The position numbers and the translations under genes were made by a program. Positions 8,450 through 17,298 of a stretch of 54,665 nt of DNA are shown one piece after another (the first letter of the stretch is position 1; each line of letters opens with the position of its first letter). The stretch covers positions 1 to 54,665 of the forward strand of contig NZ_PXYY01000004.1 of assembly GCF_003013245.1 (NCBI RefSeq), written 5' to 3'. The notes beneath the pieces were generated by a model, which was not told the origin of the DNA, did not search any database, and saw nothing but the letters and a program-made list of their open reading frames with translations. This DNA is from Neisseria iguanae. Its GTDB lineage: Bacteria > Pseudomonadota > Gammaproteobacteria > Burkholderiales > Neisseriaceae.

Positions 8450-8911
8450 ATGACTGCACGCCTGTCTTGGGTTGCGTATATCCAGTATTTTGTTATAGGC
8501 ATCCTGCTCTATCTGTTTGTTGTGTCTTCTACCTTTGCCATTATTTCAGGGATACTTGGCTTGACATTAGGTAAAAGCGCGGCACAAACGGTATTGTACG
8601 GTCTGACACTGCTGTATCTGCTCGGGTTCGGTTGGATACTGTTCCGACTCTCCTGTTGCCGTGCCTATATGGATGAGACCGGTGTATGGTATTACAGCGG
8701 TCTGTTTCCATGGTCTGAAGGTATTCGCGGCATTCGCTGGGAAAACTTTGATCAGGCACAGTACCGGCAAAGTATTTTCGGCTGGGCTTCTCATAGTTAT
8801 ACCATCTACCTGCTCGACAGATATGGAAGAAGCGTTACGGTCAAAAACCTGCATAACGGCCGCGACTGGAGCGCATTTGTTAATGATTATGCCTTTGATA
8901 ACATCAAATAA
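8450..8911 (+). CDS. Small two-helix membrane protein, unknown
   Basis: 153 aa. Two membrane helices occupy about residues 10-36 and 43-66; the rest is a compact, aromatic-rich C-terminal domain (YMDETGVWYYSG, then FPWSEGIRGIRWENF) resembling small PH-like membrane-linked domains. GATAGGAG is the ribosome site. It lies between virB6 and virB7, where standard virB operons have no gene, and in the same direction. It could be an immunity or assembly factor; function not known. Confidence 0.7.
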   Translation: MTARLSWVAYIQYFVIGILLYLFVVSSTFAIISGILGLTLGKSAAQTVLYGLTLLYLLGFGWILFRLSCCRAYMDETGVWYYSGLFPWSEGIRGIRWENFDQAQYRQSIFGWASHSYTIYLLDRYGRSVTVKNLHNGRDWSAFVNDYAFDNIK

Positions 8912-8929
8912 AGGAGAGGAAATTCCATT

Positions 8930-9091
8930 ATGAAAATGTTGCTAGGAGTTGGTATCGTGTTCGGTTTAGTATTTATTGCCTATTTGAACCGCCATAACAA
9001 CATCGGCCCTGCCATTATGATGGCTTTGGTGTTCCCTATCGCATTGGTAGGAATGGCCAGTTCCGACCGCAGAGATTGGTACGACAACTGA
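8930..9091 (+). CDS. 53-aa membrane peptide
   Basis: ATG 8930 is preceded by AGGAGAGG. The protein is one hydrophobic helix (about 3-19), a short polar turn (NRHNN) and a second helix (about 25-42), ending in DRRDWYDN. It follows the 153-aa membrane protein by 18 nt, so both are probably co-translated. Unknown function; small hairpin membrane proteins of this type are common in conjugation operons. Confidence 0.65.
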   Translation: MKMLLGVGIVFGLVFIAYLNRHNNIGPAIMMALVFPIALVGMASSDRRDWYDN

Positions 9092-9107
9092 TTTATACCT
9101 GAGCGTT

Positions 9108-9142
9108 AAAAGCCCGACAGTATCCACTGTGCGGGCTTTTTT
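9108..9142 (+). terminator. Terminator before virB7
   Basis: AAAAGCCCGACAG and CTGTGCGGGCTTTT pair with one bulge and are followed by T residues. Confidence 0.75.
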
Positions 9143-9166
9143 CTACTTTTAAAAAAGGAAATTGAT

Positions 9167-9286
9167 ATGAAAGTAATTTTATTGGCTGCACTTGCCGCCG
9201 TTCTGGCCGCCTGCTCCTCCGCACCCAAACAACCTTATGGGCAGGCATTTCCGATTAACGTTCAGCAACATACCGGAGCACGATAA
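9167..9286 (+). CDS. virB7: VirB7-like lipoprotein
   Basis: 39 aa from ATG 9167, preceded by AAAAAAGGAAAT. The N-terminus is a classic lipoprotein signal with lipobox LAAC (Cys16), leaving a mature peptide of about 24 aa with SSAPKQPYG. The stop overlaps the virB8 start (TAATG). VirB7 proteins are short outer-membrane lipoproteins that join VirB9 and VirB10 in the outer-membrane core complex; size, anchor and place just before virB8 all fit. Confidence 0.82.
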   Translation: MKVILLAALAAVLAACSSAPKQPYGQAFPINVQQHTGAR

Positions 9287-10026
9287 TGTTTTTCCGTAAA
9301 AAAACCAAACAACCGCAGAATGAAGAACAGTTGCAGAAAGAGCAAAAAAAGCGCATCGGCAAAGAAGTAGATCAAATGATCCGGATGGCACTGGGATTTG
9401 AAAAAACCTTGGTGGATATCGCACAGCAAAATGCAAGCACTTGGAAGCGCGTCGGTATTGGCGGACTAGTTATTGCAGGTTTGTCTGTTGTTGCCGTTAC
9501 CAGTCTTACGCCCTTAAAAGAGGCCTTTCCCTTTGTTATCGAAGTAGATAAGACTACGGGAGAGACCAATATCGTAACTACTATTAAAAACAAACAGATG
9601 ACTTACGATGAGGTGATTAATCGACACTGGCTGCGCCAATATGTCATGTTCCGAGAAGGTTATAACTGGAATACGGTTCAGGCGACCTATGATACGACAA
9701 AACTCTTCAATTCTCCCGAAGTTCAAGCCAAATACCGAGCTTTTTACGAAAGTCCAACTGCACCGCATAAGGTTTTGAAACAAAATGCCGAAGTGCTTGT
9801 AAAGGTGACCAATATCTCGTTTGTAGGTGATATGGCGCAGGTACGGTTTGAAAAACGGTTGGTTCCTGTGGGTAATTCCGAAATCAAACCGGCACCGCCG
9901 CAAAAAATGATTGCCACTATTGCCTTTGAGTTTAAGACAACCCCAATGACCGAGGCGGTTCGAGATATTAATCCTCTGGGCTTTCAAGTGTTAAGTTACA
10001 ACGTTACCGAAGAGGTTGCGCAATGA
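9286..10026 (+). CDS. virB8: VirB8-like inner-membrane assembly factor
   Basis: 246 aa. A charged cytosolic N-terminus (about 45 residues), one membrane helix (about 46-66, ending VAVTSLTPLKEA) and a periplasmic NTF2-like domain with the family pattern EVDKTTG near its start and RFEKRLVPVGN later. The start overlaps virB7's stop and its stop overlaps virB9's start, so the genes are translationally coupled. It nucleates assembly between inner and outer complexes. Confidence 0.9.
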   Translation: MFFRKKTKQPQNEEQLQKEQKKRIGKEVDQMIRMALGFEKTLVDIAQQNASTWKRVGIGGLVIAGLSVVAVTSLTPLKEAFPFVIEVDKTTGETNIVTTIKNKQMTYDEVINRHWLRQYVMFREGYNWNTVQATYDTTKLFNSPEVQAKYRAFYESPTAPHKVLKQNAEVLVKVTNISFVGDMAQVRFEKRLVPVGNSEIKPAPPQKMIATIAFEFKTTPMTEAVRDINPLGFQVLSYNVTEEVAQ

Positions 10027-10862
10027 TGAAAAAAACCTTGCTGATAACCGGCCTTGTGGCCGGTTTGTCTTTTCAGACGGCTCTGGCCGCAGTCAATCCC
10101 AACCGCTCACCATATGATAAGAGGATTCAAAGTATCAACCATAATCCATATGATGTTGTGGTTGTAAGGGCAAAAGTCGGATATGCAACTTTGCTTCAGT
10201 TGGAGGATGGAGAAACGGTTGATGTTGCCAATCCCGTGAATGAAGGTTTGGTAACGGGATATGGTAAAGCCTGGGGGGTGAAGGTTCGCGGAAACAATAT
10301 TTTTTTCAAACCAACCAAACCCCAACCGTCCACCAACTTATTGATGGTATCCAACAAAAAACGCCGTTATTCGCTTGATTTAAAAATGGCAGATCAAAAT
10401 CATCCACCTACGTTTGTATTGGAATTTCTCTATCCGAACGATGTCCGCAAACGGCAACAGGCTGAAATGTCGAAACAGGTTGAAGCTGCTGCCGTTTTAC
10501 GTGCCAACGAAGCACGTAATCCTAGCGGTGGCGACTATAACCGGAATTATTGGGGGCGCGGCAAAAAATCATTGGCACCGACCGAAATTTACGACGACGG
10601 TCGTTTTACCTACTTCCGTTATGACAATGCTAAAGATTTGCCGGCCGTATTCAGAGTAAAGGCCGATGGATCTGAAGCTGCCGTAAACAGTCATGTTGAA
10701 GGCGATACGTTGATTGTCCATGAAACGGCAGAAAAATTTGTTTTGCGGCTGAATAACGCAGTTCTCGGTATAGAGAACCGCAGTTACAACCCGCAAGGTA
10801 AGTTCAATCTGACCGGCAGTACTCAAAGCCGAACCGTCCGTATGAAAAAGGATAAAAAATGA
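10023..10862 (+). CDS. virB9: VirB9-like outer-membrane core protein
   Basis: 279 aa. The signal peptide covers about 1-23. Two beta-rich halves follow: an N-terminal part with YATLLQLEDGETV and FFKPTKPQPSTNLLMVSN, and a C-terminal part with APTEIYDDGRFTYFRY and AVLGIENRSYNPQG, the region that binds VirB7 in the family. It should form the outer-membrane ring with VirB7 and VirB10. It overlaps both neighbours by 4 nt. Confidence 0.92.
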   Translation: MMKKTLLITGLVAGLSFQTALAAVNPNRSPYDKRIQSINHNPYDVVVVRAKVGYATLLQLEDGETVDVANPVNEGLVTGYGKAWGVKVRGNNIFFKPTKPQPSTNLLMVSNKKRRYSLDLKMADQNHPPTFVLEFLYPNDVRKRQQAEMSKQVEAAAVLRANEARNPSGGDYNRNYWGRGKKSLAPTEIYDDGRFTYFRYDNAKDLPAVFRVKADGSEAAVNSHVEGDTLIVHETAEKFVLRLNNAVLGIENRSYNPQGKFNLTGSTQSRTVRMKKDKK

Positions 10863-12088
10863 AGCAAAACGAAATCAGACCCGATGATGAACAACCGAGC
10901 CTGCAAGAACGTATCGGTGACGACAGCATTGAACGCGGCATTCCTACCGACCTAAATGTTAAAAGCAGGAGCACCATGAAAAACATGATGTTCCTGTTTG
11001 CTGCATTGGCTGTTGCCGGAGTTTCCGCAGCCGCTCTGTTTAATTATTCCGGAGGTTCCGACGAAGTAGAGAAAAAAACGGAAGAGGAAGTGGTTGACGG
11101 TAAGGCAGACAGTAAAAATTTTAAAGCAGAGCAAGATGAAATTTTAGAAATGGCTCCCGATACTCCGCCAGCCGCAGCATCCAAGCCTGCCGCGGCGAGT
11201 GAAGCAAGATCTGCATCAAATCCACAGCCTCCGAAAACGGACCCTGAAACGGGATCTGAAACGGTCGTTAGAAAAGAAATTCCGCCTGACGAGCGTTTTG
11301 ATGTGGATCTATCCCCTCAAGGCATGGATGGAGGAACAGTTTCAGGCGCTGCGGCAGCCACACTTACTAACATACGCCCTGACAGTACGGTTGTCGGAGA
11401 AACGGATGTAGGTTCGTCAATCTCTTCGGGCAACCCGCTGACCGCAAGACTGAGCCCTGGAAATTATAAGCCTACCGTTGCTGAAAGTCGCGGCGACTTA
11501 ACCTATGTGTTGAATCGCGGTACGGGTATTCCCTGTGTCACTACCACAAAGATTGTCACAACCCATCCCGGTTTAACCCGTTGCCAAGTGGCACGTGACG
11601 TCTATTCGGCCAACGGCAAGACGGTGCTGGTTGAGCGTGGTTCTACCATTATCGGCGAACAGACTTCCGCGCTGACACATGGTCAGGCCCGAGTTTTTGT
11701 TTTGTGGAATACATTGGAGACACCGGAAGGCATCCGTGTGGCCCTGGACAGTCCCGGCGGCGATTCGCTCGGCGCATCAGGGCATCCTGCCAAAGTGAAT
11801 TATCACTTTTGGCAGCGGTTCGGCGGTGCCATCATGATCAGCATGATTGGCGACATAGGCAACGGATTCAGTAATGGACAGAACCGCACGTCGGGTAATA
11901 ACAACCACATTTCGTATGAAAATACGGGTAATACCGCACAGGAAATGGCTACCGAAGCCCTGAAGAACAGCATCAACATTCCACCAACCGGATACGTCAA
12001 TCAAGGCACGGAAATCATGGTCTTTGTTGCCCGTGATGTAGATTTTTCAGGGGTATATGAAAACGTAACGGTCTCCAACCGATATTGA
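10859..12088 (+). CDS. virB10: VirB10-like T4SS core protein
   Basis: 409 aa. Cytosolic N-terminus (about 1-38), one membrane helix (about 42-61), a Pro/Ala/Glu-rich periplasmic linker (about 65-145) and the C-terminal TrbI/VirB10 domain with ERGSTIIGEQTS and the segment around VALDSPGGDSLGASG, ending near VARDVDFSGVY. It spans both membranes and senses ATP use by the inner-membrane motors. The start overlaps virB9. After it comes an unusual double hairpin before virB11. Confidence 0.93.
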   Translation: MKQNEIRPDDEQPSLQERIGDDSIERGIPTDLNVKSRSTMKNMMFLFAALAVAGVSAAALFNYSGGSDEVEKKTEEEVVDGKADSKNFKAEQDEILEMAPDTPPAAASKPAAASEARSASNPQPPKTDPETGSETVVRKEIPPDERFDVDLSPQGMDGGTVSGAAAATLTNIRPDSTVVGETDVGSSISSGNPLTARLSPGNYKPTVAESRGDLTYVLNRGTGIPCVTTTKIVTTHPGLTRCQVARDVYSANGKTVLVERGSTIIGEQTSALTHGQARVFVLWNTLETPEGIRVALDSPGGDSLGASGHPAKVNYHFWQRFGGAIMISMIGDIGNGFSNGQNRTSGNNNHISYENTGNTAQEMATEALKNSINIPPTGYVNQGTEIMVFVARDVDFSGVYENVTVSNRY

Positions 12089-12092
12089 CCCG

Positions 12093-12160
12093 AAGCCGCT
12101 CACTTAAAAGGAGCGGCTTGTTCTATAACTGCCACTGACTGGCAGTTATAGAACAAGCCG
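12093..12160 (+). promoter_or_regulatory. Overlapping alternative hairpins between virB10 and virB11
   Basis: Hairpin 1: AAGCCGCTC (12093-12101) pairs with GAGCGGCTT (12111-12119). Hairpin 2: a perfect 21-bp stem, left arm 12114-12134, 5-nt loop, right arm 12140-12160. The arms share 12114-12119, so only one can form. Neither is followed by a long T-run, so a simple terminator is unlikely; a switch, mRNA processing site or barrier is possible. Confidence 0.75.
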
Positions 12161-12181
12161 TTAATAACAAAGGAATATGTA

Positions 12182-13279
12182 ATGGTTCACGATAATTCTG
12201 TTTCGTCACGCAATCTACTGGACAAGTTGAAGCTGACGGAATATCTCAATACCCCTGGAGTAACCGAAGTATTCATAAACCGACCTGGGGAAGTGTTTCT
12301 TGAAGATGCCGACGGCTGCCGCCGTATTGAACGACCTGATTTACCCCTGCCCGTATTGGAAAAACTGGCAAATACACTATGTACTTACAATAAAAAGCAT
12401 ATCTCATACGAATCCCCCATTCATTCGGTAACGCTACCCGACGGTGAGCGCGGCCACATCATGATGTCCCCCAGTTGCGAAAACGGAACGGTTGTTTTTG
12501 CTTTCCGCAAACCTTCGAACAGCCGTTTCACGATGTCGGACTATCTTGATACAGGTCGTCTGAATGGTTTTAACGACGTATCGGGGCACGGCGTGGCAGA
12601 ACGTCGTACAGAGTCGGAAATCGAAATAGAGAGCCGCTGGGTCCGTGACGTATCCGACAGGATGAAGCTACCGTCTGACGTCAAATTGACCGACTGGCAG
12701 TACAAAATGTTGGAACATAAAGCCAACGGCGAACTGAATGAATTTTTCAGAATTGCGATAGCACAGAGGTTGAATATTTGCATGGTAGGCGGTACGGGGT
12801 CGGGTAAGACTACGTTTACCAAGACACTGGCCGACATGATTCCCACTCATGAACGGCTGGTTACTATTGAAGACACTCACGAACTCGATCTACCTTTACA
12901 CCCTAACCATGCACATTTGTTTTACAGTGGGCACATCACAGCCAAAATGATTATTGCGGCGTGTATGCGGCTTAAACCTGGACGGATTTTTTTGACGGAA
13001 TTAAGGGGTGATGAGGCTTGGGACTATCTTGCCGCTCTTAATACCGGACACCCGGGAGGACTGACTTCCGTTCATGCAAACAGTGCTCGTGATGTTCATT
13101 ACCGCATCATGCAGTTGGCCAAAGAATCAGCTACCGGCCAAACTATGGATCCCAGTTATATTCTTAACACTGTCCGTTCCACTATTGACGTGATCTGTTA
13201 CTTTGAAAAAACCCGCATGACCGAACTTTACTTCGATCCTGTCGAAAAATACTACGCTATGCAAGGGCGTTTACAGTAA
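12182..13279 (+). CDS. virB11: VirB11-family traffic ATPase
   Basis: 365 aa. An N-terminal beta domain (about 1-150) is followed by the RecA-like domain: Walker A GGTGSGKTTFTK near residue 205, Asp box VTIEDTHEL, Walker B region GRIFLTELRGDEAWD, and His box GHPGGLTSVHANS. This is a complete motif set. It forms a hexameric ring on the cytosolic side and switches the system between pilus assembly and DNA transfer. It ends the virB block; a DUS hairpin follows. Confidence 0.95.
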   Translation: MVHDNSVSSRNLLDKLKLTEYLNTPGVTEVFINRPGEVFLEDADGCRRIERPDLPLPVLEKLANTLCTYNKKHISYESPIHSVTLPDGERGHIMMSPSCENGTVVFAFRKPSNSRFTMSDYLDTGRLNGFNDVSGHGVAERRTESEIEIESRWVRDVSDRMKLPSDVKLTDWQYKMLEHKANGELNEFFRIAIAQRLNICMVGGTGSGKTTFTKTLADMIPTHERLVTIEDTHELDLPLHPNHAHLFYSGHITAKMIIAACMRLKPGRIFLTELRGDEAWDYLAALNTGHPGGLTSVHANSARDVHYRIMQLAKESATGQTMDPSYILNTVRSTIDVICYFEKTRMTELYFDPVEKYYAMQGRLQ

Positions 13280-13282
13280 TAC

Positions 13283-13317
13283 AAGGTCGTCTGAAAACTT
13301 TTTCAGACGACCTTTTT
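13283..13317 (+). terminator. Paired uptake-sequence terminator after virB11 (GTCGTCTGAA form)
   Basis: AAGGTCGTCTGAAA and TTTCAGACGACCTT pair and are followed by T residues. The uptake word is AGGTCGTCTGAA, the mucosa-type variant, rather than AGGCCGTCTGAA. Confidence 0.8.
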
Positions 13318-13416
13318 ACCTTGTGAAAAGAGTTGGATATGTCTGTTTACATAGATGATGAGGGACTTGGGGACTAACATCATCAAATATCATCGTATAT
13401 GCGATTTTGCCTATAG

Positions 13417-14241
13417 ATGAAGAATCCTATAAAATTGTCAGACATTAAAGAGAGGTTTGAAATGGCTGTTGCTGAAACTATTACATCAACTGTGAAACAA
13501 AGGCTTGATCAAGCACTGGAGCAAGAAAATCCGCGCCCGCTGCTGCTTTCCGGATTGGAACGGGATGCAAAGTCTTTGTTTGGCACACCGGACGCTTCTT
13601 TCGGTTATCTGATACTGGGTATACTGGATGCAATCAATAACCGTAAGAACAATTTCGACAAACACTTTGATTTTATTTCAGCACCGGAAGTCCTGAATAA
13701 TGCTAGTTTTTACAGGTTGATTGGTTTAAACAGAATGGGATATTTTGATGATGCAATCGTATATCTAGAAGAAATGTTCAAGGCCTCCAGAAATACAAAT
13801 GACCCTTTATTGTTAAGAGCGCTGGCTCAGCTCGGAATGTTGTATGGTTTTATGGAGCAACCCGGACTGATTATCGAACGCCTTAACATGATGACATCCC
13901 ACAACCCAAACCAAAACGTTGGTCTGATACGTTTGTTGCAACTTCTGAAAAATACAAAAATCAAAGAAGCTGTTTTAGTTTCTGTAATTTTAGCTGGTAA
14001 AGAACTACTAAAAGAAAAAGGGTTTCAGATACCTACGTATGCTTTCCATTATTCAGTAGAATTAGATAACGTTATTGAATTAAGAATGCTCTGTTTTTGC
14101 AATAACCTTGCAAAGTTGGTAGAAGCTGACGAAGCATTGTCAGCCTTATTGATTGATATGGAAGATTCGGTTGATTCAAATCTGATAAATTTCAACATCT
14201 CCTGTCGACCATTCAACTCCAGTCACGGAATAGGATGTTGA
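13417..14241 (+). CDS. Helical (TPR-like) protein, partner of the HEPN gene
   Basis: 274 aa, no signal peptide or membrane helix. The body is all-helical with repeat-like stretches, for example SFYRLIGLNRMGYFDDAIVY followed by LLLRALAQLGMLYGFM, which resemble TPR-type helix pairs. Family not recognised. The stop is 3 nt before the start of the HEPN protein, so the two are a coupled pair. Together they form a cassette between virB11 and ssb that is foreign to standard transfer operons. A toxin-antitoxin or defence role is a guess from the HEPN partner. Confidence 0.7.
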   Translation: MKNPIKLSDIKERFEMAVAETITSTVKQRLDQALEQENPRPLLLSGLERDAKSLFGTPDASFGYLILGILDAINNRKNNFDKHFDFISAPEVLNNASFYRLIGLNRMGYFDDAIVYLEEMFKASRNTNDPLLLRALAQLGMLYGFMEQPGLIIERLNMMTSHNPNQNVGLIRLLQLLKNTKIKEAVLVSVILAGKELLKEKGFQIPTYAFHYSVELDNVIELRMLCFCNNLAKLVEADEALSALLIDMEDSVDSNLINFNISCRPFNSSHGIGC

Positions 14242-14244
14242 GAT

Positions 14245-14619
14245 ATGATTGAGCCTCAAGACTTTATGTCAAGTGGAAAATTAATGCTTGGTAATGTTGA
14301 AATAAACAACAGGAATGCCATCAGCCGTATCTATTATGGTGTCTATCATATAAGTCTGAATTTTGCCAGCAACTATTTGGGATTTACCTATGAATCAGGG
14401 CAATCTAGACACAAGCAACTCATTAATTTTTTCAAATCCTGTAACGATAGGAAGCTAAAAGTCATCGGAAGACAAATGGAAAAACTCAGAAATGCCAGAA
14501 ATGAGGCAGACTATTCTCTTGAAAGTTTTATTTCGTCTGATGATGCTAAATATGAATTGCTACGAGCAATACAGACCATTACCCAAATCGAACAACAGGA
14601 AAAGACACAATCTCCGTAA
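14245..14619 (+). CDS. HEPN-domain protein
   Basis: 124 aa. Pattern of a UPF0332-type HEPN domain: an N-terminal helix with RNAISRIYYGVYH, a middle helix, and the signature LRNARNEADY near residues 80-89, where family members carry Arg and a polar motif tied to RNA cleavage or binding. It lies 3 nt after the 274-aa helical protein. HEPN proteins are often RNase toxins or subunits of defence systems; the partner here is not the usual nucleotidyltransferase. Family call fairly sure, function inferred. Confidence 0.7.
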   Translation: MIEPQDFMSSGKLMLGNVEINNRNAISRIYYGVYHISLNFASNYLGFTYESGQSRHKQLINFFKSCNDRKLKVIGRQMEKLRNARNEADYSLESFISSDDAKYELLRAIQTITQIEQQEKTQSP

Positions 14620-14634
14620 TATCACGCAAAACTC

Positions 14635-14666
14635 AAAGCCATCCGAAGTTTAGGATGGCTTTTTTA
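14635..14666 (+). terminator. Terminator after the HEPN gene
   Basis: AAAGCCATCC-GAAGTTTA-GGATGGCTTT, a 10-bp stem followed by T residues. Confidence 0.8.
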
Positions 14667-14693
14667 TACCCAGCAATTTTGAAAGGATAGTAA

Positions 14694-15098
14694 ATGCCGT
14701 ATGTCAATAAAATCGAAATTATGGGCAACCTAGGACGTAATCCAGAATTACGGTATATGCCCGACGGTCGGGCGGTTACGAATGTGTCAGTAGCCGTACA
14801 AAAAACGTGGAATGACCGTGAGACGCGCGAACAGAAAGAGCGCACTGAATGGTTTTCCGTCATATTGTACGGAGGACAGGCAGAAACCGTATGCAGACTG
14901 ATGGAAAAAGGTGACTGCCTGCAAGTATGGGGGGAAGTACAGTCTCGGCAGGTTCAGGGGCGAGATGGCTCTGAAAAAACCGTGTTCGAAGTAATTGGCA
15001 AAGAGATGCAGATTATACGAACCAGCCCTCGTGAAAGGGTTTCCGGAGGTATTCACGACATGATGAAAACTTCCGTCGGACAGCCGGTTCAGAAATAA
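14694..15098 (+). CDS. ssb: Single-stranded DNA-binding protein
   Basis: 134 aa with the OB-fold pattern of bacterial SSB: NKIEIMGNLGRNPELRY, a middle strand ERTEWFSVILYG, then KGDCLQVWGEVQSRQ. The tail is short and lacks the acidic DDDIPF-like end of housekeeping SSB, common in element-borne copies. It should protect transferred strands during conjugation. It has its own terminators on both sides. Confidence 0.92.
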   Translation: MPYVNKIEIMGNLGRNPELRYMPDGRAVTNVSVAVQKTWNDRETREQKERTEWFSVILYGGQAETVCRLMEKGDCLQVWGEVQSRQVQGRDGSEKTVFEVIGKEMQIIRTSPRERVSGGIHDMMKTSVGQPVQK

Positions 15099-15137
15099 CG
15101 GCTGGCACAACCACCTGCCACATACTGAGTTTTCTAT

Positions 15138-15162
15138 GCCCGCCTTTTGGCGGGCTTTATTT
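15138..15162 (+). terminator. Terminator after ssb
   Basis: GCCCGCC-TTTT-GGCGGGC followed by TTTATTTT. Confidence 0.8.
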
Positions 15163-15175
15163 TGGAGTATTTGTA

Positions 15176-17227
15176 ATGAGAAAACCCGTAACCGACATTC
15201 TGCTATCCCTGCTACTAGCTATTACTACCATATGTGTCGGTCTGTATCTAGGAGCGGTGGTTTATACGAAATGGCTGGGACTTAAAACTGCACCGTCGTT
15301 ATCTTTGCTTTATGCCTATTGGCAGCATTTCGACCGGTTACCGCAAGGCATGGTTTTTCCGCTGAAGGTTTCGACGGCAGTTGCAGCCGCTATCCCTGTG
15401 GTCGGACTGATTATGTTACTGGTCTCGGTTCTGAGGGGAAAAAGAAAGGAGTTGCACGGCTCTTCAAGGTTTGCGAGCGAGCGCGAAATCAGGAAATCAG
15501 GGTTGTTAGATAACCCGTCAGCAAAGAAACGAAAAAAGGGAAAGGATGTGCCGGACCTGATTTTGGGCAAATACAAAGGGAAATATCTGCGTTGGTCAAA
15601 CGATGGTTTTCTCTACTTGGCTGCCCGTACCCGAAGCGGCAAAGGTATAGGTTTTGTTATACCCAATTGCCTGCACTACCGACACAGTATGGTGGTCAAC
15701 GATATAAAGAAGGAAAACTTTCTGATTACCGCCGGATTCCGCGCCAAACACGGGCAGAAGGTGTTTTTCTTCAATCCGTCAGGAACGATGCCTTACCACA
15801 CCGAAGAGCCTGACGCGCCGCTGATCAGTCATCGTTGGAATCCGCTGACTTATGTACGCCGCGATCCTGTTTATACCTACAAGGACGCACTATCCGTGGC
15901 GGCAATTTTTTATCCGCTTAGAAATGACGATAAGGACGGCTCGAATTTTTGGCAAGAAGCTGCACAGAAATTGTTCACAGGGTTGCTGCTGTATTTGATT
16001 GAAACCGAGAAGGAACGTGATCTCAATCTAATGCAGAATATGACAACAATGACCAATCTTTTCCGACTTACCTCCCCCGCCAACGGTAAGACTTTGAAGG
16101 AATGGATAAATGACGAACTGGAATTGCGTTCTGTTTCTTCTACGGCTAGTCTTAGTAGGAACTGCGTATTCTTACTGAGGGATTTTCTCCAAAAAGCAGA
16201 AAAAGAGGCGGCAAGCGTCGTATCAACAATGAATGCACCTTTGTCAATCTTTCTTGATCCTGCGGTAGAGGCTGCTACAAGCGGCGACGATTTCCGCTTA
16301 GATAGACTGCGCATGGAGCCGACAACCATCTATTTGGGTGTTGCTCCCAATGAACTGAAAATATATAGCACGCTGTTGAAACTGTTTTTCAGCCAATTAT
16401 GCGATGTCAATGTCCAGCAGGGTCTGCCGTCTGACAACCCAAAATTGAAATATCAGTGTCTGTTGCTATTAGACGAATTTACCGCACTAGGCAATATCCC
16501 TGCCATCGAAAAAGGAGTGGGCTATCTGGCCGGTTACGGTATCCGCCCTATTCTCGTCTTTCAAACTCCTTCACAGGTGGAAGAAGTATATGGCAGTACA
16601 GCACGGCAGACGTTCTTCTCCAACTTTGCCGTCCGTATGATTTTTGCACCTCGCGAACAAAACGATGCGGAAGAATTGAGTAAGTTGATCGGATTTTATA
16701 CCTATAAGGCGAAAGGAACGTCCCGCTCTCGAGGTAAAAGCAGCAGTAGCGGAGTGAGTGTCAGTGATCAAAAGCGTGCGGTCATGAACCCCGACGAGCT
16801 CAAGGTCATGCCGAATTCCGACTGCATCATCAGTATGGCAGGGATGTCCGCTATCTATGCAGAAAAGATTATCTATGATGAAGACCCTGCCCTCAAAGAT
16901 CGCGCTTTCCTGCCTATCCCACATGTTCCCGAGTTGAATGTACATATTGAGGCAAAGAAACCGGTTGAGGTTTCTAAACCTGCATATGTTTCGCCGGAGG
17001 AGATGGAAAGTTTCAACTGGCGTGACGCGGTTAACGCTGAAGAACTGGCTCGTTCGGTACTGGAAGCGATTATTCCGGCTGGCAGCCCACCGGAATTTGT
17101 CGCGCAGATAGTTCCGGTAATTGCCCGCAATTGGGGCGAAGGCAGCCTATCCGTTATTGCCAGTATATTGAAAGAGACATCAGGTATTACGGTCAACACG
17201 AAAGAGATACACACAGAATCTGCTTAA
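15176..17227 (+). CDS. virD4: VirD4/TraG-type coupling protein
   Basis: 683 aa. Two membrane helices at the N-terminus (about 8-30 and 60-84), then GSSRFASEREI and the ATPase core with Walker A AARTRSGKG and Walker B LLLLDEFTALG, followed by YLAGYGIRPILVFQTPSQ. This protein brings the relaxase-DNA complex to the VirB channel. A polar C-terminal extension follows the ATPase. TTTTGGAG lies before the start. A DUS hairpin follows the gene. Confidence 0.95.
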   Translation: MRKPVTDILLSLLLAITTICVGLYLGAVVYTKWLGLKTAPSLSLLYAYWQHFDRLPQGMVFPLKVSTAVAAAIPVVGLIMLLVSVLRGKRKELHGSSRFASEREIRKSGLLDNPSAKKRKKGKDVPDLILGKYKGKYLRWSNDGFLYLAARTRSGKGIGFVIPNCLHYRHSMVVNDIKKENFLITAGFRAKHGQKVFFFNPSGTMPYHTEEPDAPLISHRWNPLTYVRRDPVYTYKDALSVAAIFYPLRNDDKDGSNFWQEAAQKLFTGLLLYLIETEKERDLNLMQNMTTMTNLFRLTSPANGKTLKEWINDELELRSVSSTASLSRNCVFLLRDFLQKAEKEAASVVSTMNAPLSIFLDPAVEAATSGDDFRLDRLRMEPTTIYLGVAPNELKIYSTLLKLFFSQLCDVNVQQGLPSDNPKLKYQCLLLLDEFTALGNIPAIEKGVGYLAGYGIRPILVFQTPSQVEEVYGSTARQTFFSNFAVRMIFAPREQNDAEELSKLIGFYTYKAKGTSRSRGKSSSSGVSVSDQKRAVMNPDELKVMPNSDCIISMAGMSAIYAEKIIYDEDPALKDRAFLPIPHVPELNVHIEAKKPVEVSKPAYVSPEEMESFNWRDAVNAEELARSVLEAIIPAGSPPEFVAQIVPVIARNWGEGSLSVIASILKETSGITVNTKEIHTESA

Positions 17228-17234
17228 TGATGGT

Positions 17235-17266
17235 TTTCAGACGGTCCAACAGACCGTCTGAATTTT
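17235..17266 (+). terminator. Paired uptake-sequence hairpin after virD4
   Basis: TTCAGACGGT and ACCGTCTGAA form an inverted repeat around a short loop, followed by TTTTT. Confidence 0.7.
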
Positions 17267-17298
17267 TAAGCAGCCCGTAAATTTATCGGAGGTTTGAG

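Noticed and set aside
13339..13416. Short frame MSVYIDDEGLGD and a following open stretch before the 274-aa gene
   Set aside because: Twelve codons only; the next stretch is in another frame without a start. Possibly a remnant but not supportable.
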